Shown in pieces: positions 11,393 to 22,920 of a DNA stretch of 64,000 nucleotides (the stretch's first letter is position 1; every line of letters starts with the position of its first letter). The notes beneath the pieces were generated by a model, which saw only the letters and a list, made by a program, of their open reading frames with translations, had not been told where the DNA came from and ran no database searches. Made by a program: the position numbers and the translations under genes. Source of the DNA: Ornithodoros turicata (lineage: Eukaryota > Arthropoda > Arachnida > Ixodida > Argasidae); contig NC_088203.1 in the NCBI RefSeq assembly GCF_037126465.1, positions 78,154,168-78,218,167 of the forward strand, written 5' to 3'.

Positions 11393-11669
11393 GATTTTGT
11401 GCGAGTGCCTCGTATCAGTGTATATCTTTGTAGTGTGTATTTGTAGTGTGTATCTTTGCATTAGTGTGTATCTGTTTCTCTGCATGTTCTAGTGATATTT
11501 ATTCACTTGCACCTAGTGTACTAACACACTAATTGTTGGGGATGGGGAATGTACTTTGTTTGTTTTTGGTTGTTTGTAGGTTGTTGTTTTGTTTTGGGAG
11601 TAGCAGAACTAGTCAGGAGACAAGTTCAATTTCTCCCTGGTTTTCTTTTAAATAATCAATCAATCATCA
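11087..11669 (+). mobile_element. 5'-truncated LINE remnant (ORF2 end plus 3' UTR)
   Basis: The C-terminal ORF2 fragment at 11087-11392 is followed by a T/G-rich 3' UTR, the GGGAGTAGCAGAAC ... CAAGTTCAATTTCTCC block and a short (AATC)n tail at 11651-11668. Other, shorter copies of this 3' end lie at 5316-5387, 10888-10934 and 48528-48613. Confidence 0.8.
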
Positions 11670-12816
11670 TCCTTTTTTTTTCTCACCTCCTCTTTCTCCT
11701 TTAATAACAACATGCGATCCAAAACGGTTCATGAAAACAAACGCTGACCACGAGCACCATGTTATAAACTACTACTACCCAAGGTGTGGATTGCGCAGTC
11801 GGTTGTATACTTTTCCGCAGGTGCTGGACATCACAAGTTGCAACAACCCACTGTCAGGCGGGAGTTCGTATATAATTCCATTGACGTGTATACGTAAACT
11901 TGATGGCTGCCAGGTTCCCACCATAACCAGATGACGTCAACCGGTGACGTCACCCAGTCTGGCGCGCAGAGTGTCTCTCGACTTTTCAAGATACCCCTGA
12001 ATCACAAGGGCGGCTCAAGGCCTTCGCTATTTGACAATCATGCTTTCCAAGACACCTCTTCTGCCTTCTCCCCTCTGTCTTGCTCCCTCATATGATGAAC
12101 ACTATATACGAAATCGCGAGCTATATACTAGTCCCCGATTAACAGTAACGTTATTTGCGCGACACGTAATCTCCCTACTACCTCGTATTGCCGTTTATTG
12201 AGGTGCCTACTGCCTACGTTGTTCTTTCTGTCACATGCCAGGCCGTGTATTGAAACAGGACTGGATTGAATTATAATATAAAAATAGGGAGAGATTGAAA
12301 CTGCTTTTTGTGCATGTACCGTGCGTGAGCCGTAACGATACCCATGGGGGCGTTGGCATCCACGGAGAAGACGAGGTTGACGTAAACTCGAAAGACATGC
12401 TGCGAACGGTGCTACTTTTAGGTCCCGAGGTTGAACGAATACGGTTCTTCCGTGGAAAGATTTAGCGGGTCTGGGCCTCTTCGCGTATCAGCCGACGTCG
12501 TGTTTAGGACTAGGCATCTCCAAGGGGTTCTTCTAGCACCGTCCTGTTGGTCCTTGTTTGGGCAATGATGACTGATAGGAATGCACGACACGTGCTTCGA
12601 GGTAAACAAGACAACCGTGATTGTGCTGATATTGCTCGGGGATTAGTCACCTAGTTTGTGTTGTCTTTTCAGTTGATGGAATCTCGCTTGCGTGATGCAT
12701 TGTACAGTTGTGGTATTGTTCGGTGTTTTCGCCCTTCAAGGTTGTGAGACGGATCACTTCGTGGCGTACGATATGACCAGACGCCGACCGGCAGGGGTGT
12801 TCCGTCAAAGTTAGTA
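11670..12816. other. No gene recognised
   Basis: It begins with the end of an AATC-type tail. A self-complementary block ATGACGTCAACCGGTGACGTCA lies at about 11932-11953. No exon or repeat recognised; a 67-codon plus frame (11731-11934) has no domain. Confidence 0.4.
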
Positions 12817-12982
12817 GTGAGTTTTAGTACATCGTACGCTATCACCTTTGCGTACGTAATGGATAGCGTTGATGGTTCTGCGCATGCCCATAAGAGAAAG
12901 AGAGCTTCGCGCAGTGCGCAGAACCACCAACGCTATCTGTTACGTACGCTATCGCCTTTGCGTACGATGTACTAAAACTCTC
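12817..12982. mobile_element. Foldback miniature element, family M2, copy 1
   Basis: The two halves are near-complete reverse complements (about 75 bp each). The left begins GTGAGTTTTAGTACATCGTA and the right ends TACGATGTACTAAAACTCTC; both arms contain GCGTACGTAA/TTACGTACGC. The flank is TA on the left and CA on the right, consistent with an eroded TA target site. No coding capacity. Confidence 0.8.
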
Positions 12983-13193
12983 CAGTGTATTCGACTTTTC
13001 AGCGTCTTATGTCTCGTGCACCTACGTTTTTTCTAGCTTATTGTAGGTTGGGTTGGGTTAGCTTAGGTTCTCAGGTTTTGTTGGGATTTCAGTTTGCGCT
13101 ATGACTGTGCGTTGTCGCTTGTATAGCAAAAAAAAGTTTTCCGCACGAGCTCTCGCGAGTCTCCGCGCCACAATTGGCCATAGTTGTCGATGC

Positions 13194-13195
<2 letters not shown>

Positions 13196-13234
<39 letters not shown>

Positions 13235-13270
13235 CAAAAAAAAACTAATCATCATCATCATCATCATTAT
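13196..13270. repeat. A37 homopolymer and (ATC)n microsatellite
   Basis: Thirty-seven A residues (13196-13232), then GACAAAAAAAAC, then an (ATC)n run at 13246-13270. This may be the tail of a retroelement, but no body is recognisable upstream. Confidence 0.9.
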
Positions 13271-13814
13271 CGCACTACAATTTCCACAGTCTCCTTACAT
13301 GACTATCACGGTCCTTCACGCAGAAACGTATACGTATAATAGATGCACCCGACCCATACGGGGCAAAATCTCTCCCCACTCATTTACACTGCATCACTCA
13401 CAGGGGGGTGAGGGTGGGTGGGGGGGACCTTTTGTCCTATTCTCCCGAAGCTTCCGCGAAACTTTTCTGCCGTACTTCCTGTAATTTTTGCCTCACCGGA
13501 AGCATAGCCTTGCCTATAACGATCTTCAAGCGCGCTTCGTTACCGGACCACCGTTCGTTAGGGACAGTCGTTATAGCCTTGCCCCTCTCTTGGCTTCGGG
13601 AAGGGTGGTGCTGGATACTTGTCCCCGCACGGCTTGTTACCCTTCCTTCGTTAGTGGGACCGATTTCAGCACGGAATGAGGACGGTGGGATGTCTGGGAT
13701 GTGCGGGAGGAACGGGGTGATTATTTCGGTGCAGCTCTTGGTTGCTTCTTTTTGTCTATATGTGCGTATCTTTGGTACTTCCGCCGTTGGCGCATTAGGA
13801 AACGCAGAGAAAAT
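13271..13814. other. No gene recognised
   Basis: A 154-codon plus frame (13408-13872) and a 136-codon minus frame overlap here. Neither has a domain, and mutual overlap on opposite strands argues against coding. Confidence 0.35.
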
Positions 13815-13895
13815 ACAGGGGCGTCTTCTCGCTCGTCTCGTGTACATTTTCTCAGTGGTCGTCTGTTCTTAGCGCTATCCCAACTAGCCCAACAA
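13815..13895 (+). repeat. Retroelement 3' module ending AACTAGCCCAAC
   Basis: The TCGTCTCGTGTACATTTTC ... CCCAACTAGCCCAACAAC segment resembles the end at 18890-18965 (GAACTAGCCCAACAGAG). I read it as a shared 3' terminus of a repeat family of unknown class. Confidence 0.45.
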
Positions 13896-13897
13896 CC

Positions 13898-14190
13898 TAT
13901 ATAGCTCAGCGTCTTCCCGTTTGTGCTGCCTCCGAGGTCATGCTAAAGAATGAGAGTTCGAACGTTTCGAATCCTGCCACTGGGCGTTTGCTTTCTGAAG
14001 TTTGCCCCGAGGTTTTCGCTAGATTGTCTAGCAGGATGTCGGCGCTGCGTGCCCCCGAAGTCAGCTCAGGACATACGCCCATGTCTCTCATTCTTTCCCG
14101 GCCGTCCTCTCCCTATCTCTCCATGTCTGAATATCCGCTCACAGACACAGTTGCTTCGCGGCGCTAACACGAGAGAGAGAGAGAGAGAGA
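13898..14190 (+). mobile_element. tRNA-derived SINE, family A, copy 2 (nearly full length, diverged)
   Basis: The A-box region TATAGCTCAGCG is near the start and the B-box GTTTCGAATCCTGCC about 65 bp later. The family body follows, and the copy ends in TTGCTTCGCGGCGCTAACAC and a (GA)n tail at 14171-14190 instead of poly-A. Confidence 0.75.
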
Positions 14191-14335
14191 ACGGCAGAAT
14201 AACGTATATAGTGGGGTTCTTGTGCTGCACAATGCGCAATTTTATTCGAAAAAGAAGTTAGTACCGAACAACTTTAAATGTACTTGAAGGCCCTCTGGCT
14301 GCTGCTTTAAATATCTATATATGTATCTATATATA

Positions 14336-15122
14336 CAGGGTGTCCCAGCTAAATGCGAACATATTTAAAAGATGCATATATATATATCACTTTTTCTGCG
14401 ATGAAGTCAATTGCATTATAGCATACGCTGAAGGGCTCTCCTTAGGAGGGCATTAGCGAACTCCCAAGGCAATGTCTTAATTAACTTTCAATAATTAACT
14501 TTTTAATTATAAAAGCTACGAAGTTGTCCCAATGAGAACATCTGGTCCCTTCGGTCACGTGATACCAGAGCCGTTTTCAGAACAAAAATCCGTTCCATAG
14601 ATCGTTCGCAAAAAAATCGTGAAGGAACACAATTTTTTTCTTTATTTTGTTCGTTGCTCATCTTCGGAGGCGCGTCTTTCCTTCACCCCCAAGACATTGC
14701 CTTGGGAGTTTGCTAATGCCCTCCTAAGGAGATGTGTGATGTGATGTGAATAAAGAAAAAAATGGGGATGTAAGTTTCGACGAAGTCAAACTGGCTACCC
14801 CAGTACACTTAATACAGAAAGTTCAATCTGATGATGAGATGATGAAAACGCAAAAGGATGATGTCCAGAGACGAACAGAGATGATAATTGAGTTCAACAT
14901 GTAGGTCAAAAGTTCAAGAGCTGCGCCCAAGTTAGAGTAAAGTGGCGGAATCACCGGGGGCACACACAGGACACATCACACATTCACCGTGTCATAGGAT
15001 GTCCATAAGCCCGGTTGCATGCAAAAAGCCCTTCAGCATATGCTATATTGCAATTGATTTCGTCTCGCAAAAAGGATATATATGTTTTAAAAAATATTTT
15101 CGCATTTAGCTACGACGCCCTG
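14336..15122. mobile_element. DNA transposon remnant with long inverted repeats (CAGGGTG ends), split by a LINE tail
   Basis: Left end CAGGGTGTCCCAGCTAAATG; right end, reversed, CAGGGCGTCGTAGCTAAATG. The arms continue as inverted copies for about 145 bp, including TCAATTGCA, GCTGAAGGGCT and CTTAGGAGGGCATTAGC. TA dinucleotides flank both outer ends (14334-14335 and 15123-15124), as for Tc1/mariner-like elements. Without the LINE insert (14732-15026) it is about 490 bp and has no transposase. Confidence 0.85.
14732..15026 (-). mobile_element. LINE 3' tail inserted in the inverted repeat
   Basis: On the minus strand it runs GGGGTAGCCAGTTTGACTTC ... CATCCCC, T/A-rich, CTTTATT, then CACATCACATCACACAT. 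That short tandem 3' tail resembles RTE-like LINE ends. It interrupts the right arm of the CAGGGTG element exactly between GAAGGGCT and CTCCTTAGG, which are adjacent in the left arm. Confidence 0.75.
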
Positions 15123-16766
15123 TATATATATATATAGAAACTCTTGTAGAACAAGCAGTGGAACTGTTCGCATGGCACTAATAAATGAACCGGCTTCTGC
15201 TTTTAGTCACTGCACGGTGCAAAGTTGATGAACGGAACATGATGGGGAAGGTGGGGAATATAGGCCACCTGCGCGTCTCGTTACAGAACAAGAGGTTTCC
15301 CTTCAATCCGGAGCAGCAGCTTGGAAGTTCCATCTACGTGTCTCATGGCTTCGCAGGACAGGTGTTGCGCGACACGACGCCACGCTGCACTGCACTTCAT
15401 GCGCAGCGTTTAAGCGGGGGATCTCCGAGCGATACACACATAAAACGAAACGAAGGAAGGGAAGCTTCACGGCAGTAATCCGTATGGGGGCCAGCAGTAG
15501 CAGACGACAACAGCTGCACGCGCGCGATCGGCTGGCCCTTTTCATTACCTCCCCCGTTTCCCCTCTCTTCCTCCGTCGTCATGAGTACTACATGGAACCG
15601 AGTCGTCTTCAGCCCCACGTCTCGGAGTTGTGGGGAAGTGCGCCCAAGAGTGTAGGGCAGAGCGTGAACGCACTACCATATGTCATCCGAAATGGGGGGA
15701 GGGGCGGGAGAACTCTGCTTCCCCGTCGTTGCTCTCGGCTCCAGGTGGGGCTGTGTCTCGTGCCAGACATGTGCGACACCGCCCCGAAGACTGTGGACGG
15801 GAGAAAAAAAAGAAATGACAAGGGAAACGTCTGGGGAGCTAAGATGGAAGTAGCAACCACAAGGGCGTATATCCGTTTCTGCTACAGCAGCCCGTACAGG
15901 CGTCTCATGTTTGTCATATCTTTGGAGTTTTTTTAAGAGGTGGTGTCTCTTTCTCTCTACACTGCCTTATCTGCTTCATGAGGAGGTAGACATGAAATAT
16001 GTATACAGAGACCAAAGGAACGAAAACAATAAGAAAACAAGTCTACTGCTTCGCAGTTCTTCTTCCTTTCTGTCTTTTGATGGAATAGTTTTATCTGCGG
16101 AAGCGTGATATCTGTATTACGAACCTGCTCTGCTCATCTAGCAGTCAACTATCGTTACAAAACATTAGTTTCCTGGGTTCATTTTTTAAATTAAAGCAGC
16201 GATTAAAGCAGAGTTGCATCCCCGACTCTCATCTGTTTCCATGGCGTCGTTAGAAGCAAACCCGCAGCTCCAGGTGAAACAGAGACTACAAAACTGCGCA
16301 GCAGCAGCAGCACAAAAAAAGGAGCACCTCCTTATGAACATCCTCATGGGCACGTGAGGCAAGAAATAGAAGAAAACGAATTAAATGGGGCAGCTGGGGC
16401 AGGCGGGGAGACCTTTAAACCCGCCATGGAGGCGAGAAAAAGAAAAAGGAAAGAGAAATAGATGTGAAGGGCAGGTTGAAGCGGCAGCAGCCGGGAAAAC
16501 ACCTGGCCTGTGCGGACGGGTCGCCATGCTCATGCTTTTTGAGGCGCATGCGTCCCATGTGGGCATCTGTTTGTGTGCTCACCTTGCACGAGCGTTCCCG
16601 TTTTAGGTTGAACTTTGTTATTGTTGAAAGACCGGAAGTTCCTCTCTCATTGTGCTCGAACAGACAATGTTGGCTCATATCAGTAAGGTGCAGTTAAACT
16701 TACTGCAAGGGACGGTTGGATAAAATTGTGTGTGTGTGTGTGCGGTTTGCTGCGTGGTTCTACTAA
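15123..16766. other. No gene recognised
   Basis: A 150-codon plus frame (15484-15936) lies in a CpG-containing stretch but has no recognisable domain. Short tandem words GATTAAAGCAG occur at about 16191-16212. The 11-mer AGCAGACGACA at 15499-15509 matches the internal hairpin arm of family M1 but stands alone. Confidence 0.4.
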
Positions 16767-17053
16767 CTCTGTATTCGCATGAGCGACATCCTCACAGAAG
16801 ATTCTAGTGGAAGAAAAAGAGAAAACACTGCTCACAGAGACGAAGTTCCGTCCCGTGTAATGTTGAGCATTCACACGGTGCGGAACATCGGGAGTGGCTT
16901 AGCAGACGATCGACAATTGGCAGACGACACCGTCAGCGTCTGTCCTGTCGTCTGCTACAGAATATCTAGACGTTGAGCGCTCGCGCTCAGAAAGCTATGA
17001 CGTTTTTCGCTTCTTCCGCTTCTGCGGGTAATGTCGCTCGTGTGAATACACGG
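16767..17053. mobile_element. Miniature inverted-repeat element, family M1, copy b
   Basis: Ends CTCTGTATTCGCATGAGCGA and, reversed, CCGTGTATTCACACGAGCGA. The core has GCAGACGACACCG and TGTCGTCTGCTACAG, then GACGTTGAGCGCTCGCGCTC. TAA directly precedes and follows the element (16764-16766, 17054-17056), a 3-bp target duplication of the kind PIF/Harbinger elements make. Length 287 bp, no coding capacity. Confidence 0.85.
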
Positions 17054-18889
17054 TAAGTGATGAGCAAACCGGTGAGCACACAGACCTGCGCCTGCGCTTT
17101 ACAGTCGGTGCTTTCACTAGTTAGGTATCTTTCAAGGAAAATTAGCCAAGCTCAATTGGGACGTGCCGTATTCCTTGTAGTTTAGTGACTTCTTCGAGAA
17201 GATCGAGCTTCGGTAGCTCTATAGTGCTGGAGAAACGGAGAATGCTGGTGGGGCACGACCGAATGGTTTCTTCCCGAACCATCCAGTGGGGGACAGCGTT
17301 CTTCATAGCCATCAGGGTTGAAACTGGGAATGCGTCTGTTTGACACGGATGAATTGGAAACATTCGAGGCAGAAACGGTCAGCTGCTGTCCTTTCTTGAC
17401 AGGTCGAAAGTCTGTCCACCAAACACAGAAGGAGCAACGATACCAGTCACACGTGCAGCCTGCACCTACCTGTCTCAAGTCTCTGCATAAAGAACAGTTC
17501 TCTGCATCTCACGTGGTCACTTTTTTTTAACGACGCTGCTACATTTCTTTCCGCAAGCATCGTGACCGTAATGCACGACAACTGTCATTTTCTCGTTTAG
17601 TTGCTTCCAATTTCTCTCTTCTTTTGGCCGATTATGTGTATTCCGGGATGGCGACGTTGGCCTGGTTTCGCAGCCTATCATTTTCCGTCTGGCGGTGCGC
17701 ACGACTGACGCAGCAGTGGCGCATCGAGACGACAGGGGACTTCTTTTATGTTTCCCATCGTGTGTAACAGCGAGAGCTGTGTCTTCTGTTTTCTCCCCGA
17801 GTGGGCTGCTCCAGTAGCAAGTGCGCGTTGCACGGTGGCATCTTAGAGCACTGGGCCGTAGCCGAAACGCATGCACGACCCGGTGATTGCTGTAGGCGAG
17901 TGTGCGATTAAATTTCCGCACTCTTTCTTCTTTCACTCGTGCCGTGTGCGGTCACGTTTAGCCGTGACGCGGTTTGTTGATTAACAACGCAACGCAGAAC
18001 GTTGTTTTCCCGCTCTTTTGTTTCCATTGCTTTCCACGTCGTTTGATGTTCCCCTTTAGCCTTTTTCCTCATTAAGTTGTAGGGCTAAGCTCCTCCTGTA
18101 TTGGAAAAATTTACCGGAATGATCTGTGACTTAGAACGCTAACAGCCGTCTTGTTTTTTTGTCCCCTCGTTTTTGTGGAGGCGGAAATAAAAACGGAATA
18201 TAAATAAAAAAACGCTTCTGCGCGGTTCGTATCCTCCTCTCGAACTTCTGTTTGCTATCCGCTGTTCTTCAGAGAAAATCCTACAAAGTACTCTCGTCTC
18301 GTGTGGTGCCCCCCCCCCCCCCCCCCAAGACGTATTTCATCCCAGTAGTTCGGACACGCGGAACATATGATGAAACATGATCACACGTTCGCCCCGTGCT
18401 CATAGCACAGCCGTCGTGCACCTCCATAAGAGGATGCCCCTGGAAACAGCTCCCTGGTGAAAACCGTCCCCCCTGCCATCGTATAAAGGAAATGATTTCT
18501 CCGTCACGGCTGTGTTTCCCGTTTGGTCTGCAGAAAACGAATGTAAACAAAGCTGGGATACCCGACAGGAAATCGGACTGGAGCAGAAGCGGGGCGACAG
18601 CTTGCAGGCGGCCCCCAGCGACGGAAACTGCGCTCCCCCTGGCGTCATCTCTTGCAGAAATAGCAGAAAGGATGCATAAAATGGACCATCTACGCGGGCC
18701 TTGTCTGGTGATTGACTCGAGCGAGGGGGTGTCACTATATGTGCTGTTCTTTCCTTCCTTTATGGGTTGCCAGACCACCGTGCTCGTGTTGATGTCTGAT
18801 GCCTGGCGTTTTATATCTGCGCGAATTATATCAGCGTGAGTCCAGCAAGGGAGGGTATCATTTTCACGTCCTGCGAGTGTAACACTCAC
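17054..18889. other. No gene recognised; C18 tract and a 202-codon frame
   Basis: A run of 18 C lies at 18309-18326. A 202-codon minus frame (18281-18889) and a 147-codon plus frame (18396-18839) overlap; the minus one reads a glycine run through the C tract and has no domain, so both are probably chance. Confidence 0.4.
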
Positions 18890-18965
18890 AGGAGCGTTTT
18901 TGCGTTGTGTCGTCGTCTTGCACTAACCTTCCTTTAACTACAGTAATGTATGAACTAGCCCAACA
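18890..18965 (+). repeat. Retroelement 3' module ending GAACTAGCCCAACAGAG
   Basis: GTGTCGTCGTCTTGCACTAA, an ACCTTCCTTTAACTAC stretch and a GAACTAGCCCAAC terminus. It resembles the segment at 13815-13895. Confidence 0.4.
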
Positions 18966-21868
18966 GAGCGTTGTTAAGCGCAACAGTTTTTGCATAATGT
19001 GATTGGTGGTTTGTTCTGTGATTGCCAAGGGTAAGAAGGCGCCTATTAAGGTGCTGTAGTGAAGCCCAAAAGAAAGCATAGGTTGTCCTTTTTTTTATGT
19101 TATCGATATCGATTTTCTGTATTGATATCCCTGTACGCGTAAATAAAATCTGATAATGCGACATGAGTACCCAGTGAGGTACTGTCGACAGCACCGCTCG
19201 GAGTGTGTGCAGGGCAGGCACATCGACAAGCCATTTGCTGTCGCAAGTACGAGGAGTGGTGGAATGACGGAGGACGATAAAGGGTTCCCGTGTAAACCTT
19301 CCAGATCCTCAGTCCTTGATTAATAAGCGTGAACGGACTTGCATAGACGTAATGTTTTGCTTTACTATTAGACTGACGGTGCAGGAAGATGAATATTTGA
19401 GAGGAGCAATTTTCTGTGGCTCATACTGCCCTCCTCCGTTCGCCCTGATAGCAGTAATAGGCTGCAGAATTTACCGAATGCAGCCGGCGAACGAACCTTT
19501 TCATTTATGAACAGGGTGCCCGTATCAGGTATTTATATCTACCTTACTATCTATAGTAGGTACAAGATAGCGCACGTATAGCAATCGGCGACCCGTTCCC
19601 CTTGAGTTCATTGCCAGCAGGACCGGAGCTGCCCTGCACAGGCGACGTTGTCCCGACAGCCGTTGCTCATACTGCTGCCCCCCCCCCCTCTTCCCACCTT
19701 CATGGTGTGTGTGTGTGTGTTCCGGCGCGTATTGGTTGATGGCGTGCGCCCCATCGATTGTGCCCGTCCGTCGCCATTTGCTAGCCCGCTTTGTTGGCAA
19801 CGCTGGCCGCGCTGATCAATTTAGCGATAATGATTGGACCAGATCGATCACGTGCAGCTCAGTTGAAGGGAGTGCGTGTACAGGAAATGTTCAGAATTGT
19901 TCGCGGTAGGCTTTTGTTACTCTATGGGCGCATAAATTCACAGGCGGCGAAAGACTGCAATCCATTGGTTTGACTGCTAGTCACATGGTCTCTCCTAGGA
20001 CGCCATTGGCATTGTTCACCCATTCTTATGTGGCTTTCTATCGGGAAATGTGTTCTGACGGTCGTACATGCTTCCAGTCACCGGATACCTACACTAACTC
20101 AATGTATGGGTAATGATACCCAGTTAGTAGGAGAGCGGGTAAATGTGACAAAATGTGTACAAATGTGTAAAAAATGTTCTATTCCGTATACAACTGTACA
20201 AGGTACAACTTTAAATCTATCGCCGAAGCAATGTTGGATGTTCAAGTATTATAAATTAACATAACGAAGGAGCTGCCGGATAGGGATTGATGGCATTTGT
20301 AGGGTTACTTTGTACAATGATACTTCGCAGTATAGTGCTGTGCGAGTAGTAATATTATAAAAGAATCGAATAGCCACATACCCGAAGCCAAAATGAAAGG
20401 AATAGTTATGTGATAGAAATAGATACAAAGCGAATAGCTGTGGACTTATGGTATAGCCGAACCGAACACATGAACCGTGACATATCCATGTGCTCACTTA
20501 GCTCACTGGCTTATTTGATGCTGCAGTCGACATTCGTATGTTGTCACTTCACTCGACAATGGACATAATTCCCATGTGTACCTCTCACGCGATGACTCGT
20601 CGAATGTCATTATAGGGAAAAAAAAAGAACGCAGCGAGCACTGTAGGGCTCCTCGTGATGATGCAATATTATATATATATAAAAAAAATGCGAACGTGTT
20701 TACTCTTTATAATGTCGTATTTACGTAGCGTGTGTCTGGAAGTCGTTAGAAGCGAGGGCCCCATTGTCTGGTTCTAATGGAAATAGAATGTCTGTGCAGT
20801 GGCCATTCTTCTAGGGACGCTACAGGTGGTGTCATGCGAGTCCTTCCGTCGTTGCGCGTGTACAATTTTACTTGTCAAGGGGGGAAAGAAAAAAAAGAGG
20901 GGGGGAGAGGGAGTCTCTCGCTTTCGCGGAGAAATCACGACGTATGTAGAACACGCTCTTAGGATGCATTCGGAACCTGTTTTAGTGTGATATGATATAA
21001 TAAATCGTAATGGGGTGGGGGCGGTAGGATTGAGCTACAGTTAGATGATCAGTAGCATCTGTCTATCAGAGGTTCCCAACGAAAATTCTCAGTAAGAATG
21101 TTTCTGTTTTGTTTTAATTCTCGCTTAATTGGAATCGTGAAATTGTGTTTGTAATGTGATCATTTGAGTATATATATTCCGTGGTTGTGACTCTTCGGGG
21201 TGCCAAAGATTTTGTGGTAGTTAGAGAGATATTCTGCGGATGTGGCGAAGCGTTTATAACCTAACCGAAGGATAGGAACATGGCGAAAGCCTCGGTTATT
21301 TCTAACCAGCGTACGAAGTTTCGCGATCCCACGTCGAGCCCCTGGCTAGACGGGGAAGTTTATCACATTTGGAGCTTTTCCGTTGTGTGTCCTGGTGCAA
21401 AGGCACAATAAAAAAAAGGAAAGAAAAGAGTCACCAATAAATAAATACCGGCGAACATTACGCACATACCCTGGAACCTTAGTTAAAGCTGTTGTGACGC
21501 ACTGATCTATGCGGTTGATTACTTCATGCACGTATTGTGCTGCTGGCAAAATTATTGACGAAAAAGTTGGCGAAATTGTTCTTATACATGATGCACGTTG
21601 CGAGCTACAGATACAGACCCTTGAACTACGCCCGCGCGTGTCAAGCTCTGACGTCGAAATAGCGAGAGCTACGGCCATTCCCGTTGGCAGTCGCGATCAC
21701 GTGACGTCTCCCGCTCTGCCTGGCTGGCGGAGACTCCTTCAGTGATGTCGGAGCCGATTTTCTCCGCGTATATTACTCACTTTACGGTGAAACTTAGAAT
21801 GCAGTTTCACGTCCATGCAAATATGTGTCTTTGACTTTTGTTTGGCATAACTTGAGAGACATAGCTCC
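18966..21868. other. No gene recognised
   Basis: Small items only: ATCGATATCGAT at about 19102, a C9 run near 19678, (GT)n at about 19704-19720, (AT)n at about 20669-20682. No exon-like segment or repeat family recognised; ORFs are under 111 codons. Confidence 0.4.
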
Positions 21869-22250
21869 TTTAAAGGGACACTGAAGTGCGAAAAAATACT
21901 CGCGGAATGAAAGGTGCAGTTACCTTGACAGTAATACATACGGGATTAATCCGTTGCGTCGTTCGTGATGTGACCGAGAAGGGCGACAGTGCGGAACAGC
22001 CTGCCATTGGTCTGATGTTCAAACGTTTTGCCCAATCATCGCGGGAGATCGTTTGAGGAGACCAATGAAAGGCCGCCCCGCATTGCTGTGCTTCTTGAGA
22101 GAGGGAGAGGGAAAGTTTAAATTGCGGTTTCGTTCGCGCATGAGTCACGAAGGACACAGCAAAAGAATACCCTTCTTTCATTATTAGTAACAACACCTTT
22201 CAATTCCGCGAGGTGAAATTTAATTTTTGCACTTTAGAGCCCCCTTTGAA
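21869..22250. mobile_element. Inverted-repeat miniature element (TTTAAAGGGACACTGAAG end)
   Basis: Left: TTTAAAGGGACACTGAAGTG, later CTCGCGGAATGAAAGGTG. Right, reversed: TTCAAAGGGGGCTCTAAAGT, later CTCGCGGAATTGAAAGGTG. The arms are about 60 bp with small gaps. It ends 70 bp upstream of the exon at 22321. Class not decided; TTTAA at the left edge would fit a TTAA-type target. Confidence 0.7.
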
Positions 22251-22320
22251 CGTAAAAAAATCTGTCAGATGTTGTGAGACACGCGTCCCCTGATGTTGTT
22301 TGTCTGTCTGTCTTGTGTAG

Positions 22321-22526
22321 GAGCCAAGGTGGCGGAAGATGAGCAGAATAACGAGATGAGGTGGCTCAATTGAGGGAGGCCCTGATGGGCCCCAAAGACA
22401 GGAATCCGCGGGGGACCTTCCCCACGGGCTCATGGTTCCTGATCTTCCTTTGCTTGTGCTGGTCGCCCACGACGCTCGGGGCCTGGCAGGACAGGATAGC
22501 CGCCAAGCTACGCATCACACAAATAC
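22321..22526 (+). other. Predicted exon with 5' UTR and start codon
   Basis: The acceptor is a pyrimidine/GT-rich tract TTTGTCTGTCTGTCTTGTGTAG ending at 22320; the donor is ATAC|GTGAGT at 22526/22527. The first 64 bases are untranslated: two small upstream frames start at ATGs at 22339 and 22356 and stop within 21 bases. An in-frame TAA at 22349 precedes the main frame, so translation is unlikely to enter from an upstream exon in that frame. The coding part is described separately. Confidence 0.6.
22385..22526 (+). CDS. N-terminal coding part of a secreted or membrane protein (first coding exon)
   Basis: Role unknown; the visible part directs a protein to the secretory pathway. The ATG at 22385 is followed by G (GATGG context) and opens 47 codons plus one base to the donor site, a phase-1 junction that is common after signal-peptide exons. 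Residues 1-16 are polar and basic, residues 17-26 form a hydrophobic stretch of W/F/L/I/C, and a plausible cleavage site follows LGA at residue 33. The first mature residues would be WQDRIAAKLRITQI. Third codon positions are strongly G/C, unlike the AT-rich surroundings, which supports real coding. An alternative in-frame GTG lies 8 codons upstream. The family is not recognised; W-x3-I-x2-K-L just after the signal peptide reminds me weakly of class 1 semaphorins, a guess only. No further exon of this gene was identified in the window. Confidence 0.55.
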
Positions 22527-22639
22527 GTGAGTACCTTATAACTAGTTTGTCGTAGTTGATTTCGGTCTGCTGTCTATAGTGTCCCTTCTTTGGAACAATA
22601 TCGGCATTTGCAACGTAACCGGTATTATCTGTATATTTT

Positions 22640-22920
22640 CCAATGTACGTTATCGGCGTGTTTCGAAACATCGATAAACAGATATAAAATATGGAGTCGC
22701 GGATATTCTTACGTATATATATTAAATATCGATGCCCCTCGCAGATATCGATATAATAAGGTGCAATGTCATTTTCTGCAGTCGTTTTCTTCAATGTTCT
22801 AACCTCGGTCCCGTCTCTTGCTGCAGTTCGTCGTTATTTTTAATGGATTCGATATTTGTCAATGTTCTGATCTAGATATCGACGTTTATCGATATTCAGA
22901 ACTCCGGTGTTTTGCATCCC
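22640..22920. repeat. ATCGAT-rich repeat with a hAT-like right end
   Basis: Repeated TATCGAT/ATATCGAT words, with a right edge GGTGTTTTGCATCCCTA whose reverse complement TAGGGATGCAAAACACC resembles hAT-type termini. The left end is not clear. It lies in the intron just downstream of the exon. Confidence 0.45.

Noticed and set aside
13196..13232. Poly-A tail of a processed pseudogene
   Set aside because: No coding or transcript-like sequence precedes it in either orientation and no target duplication is visible.
18281..18889. 202-codon minus-strand open frame
   Set aside because: It reads through a C18 tract as a glycine run, has no domain or signal, and is overlapped by a 147-codon frame on the other strand.
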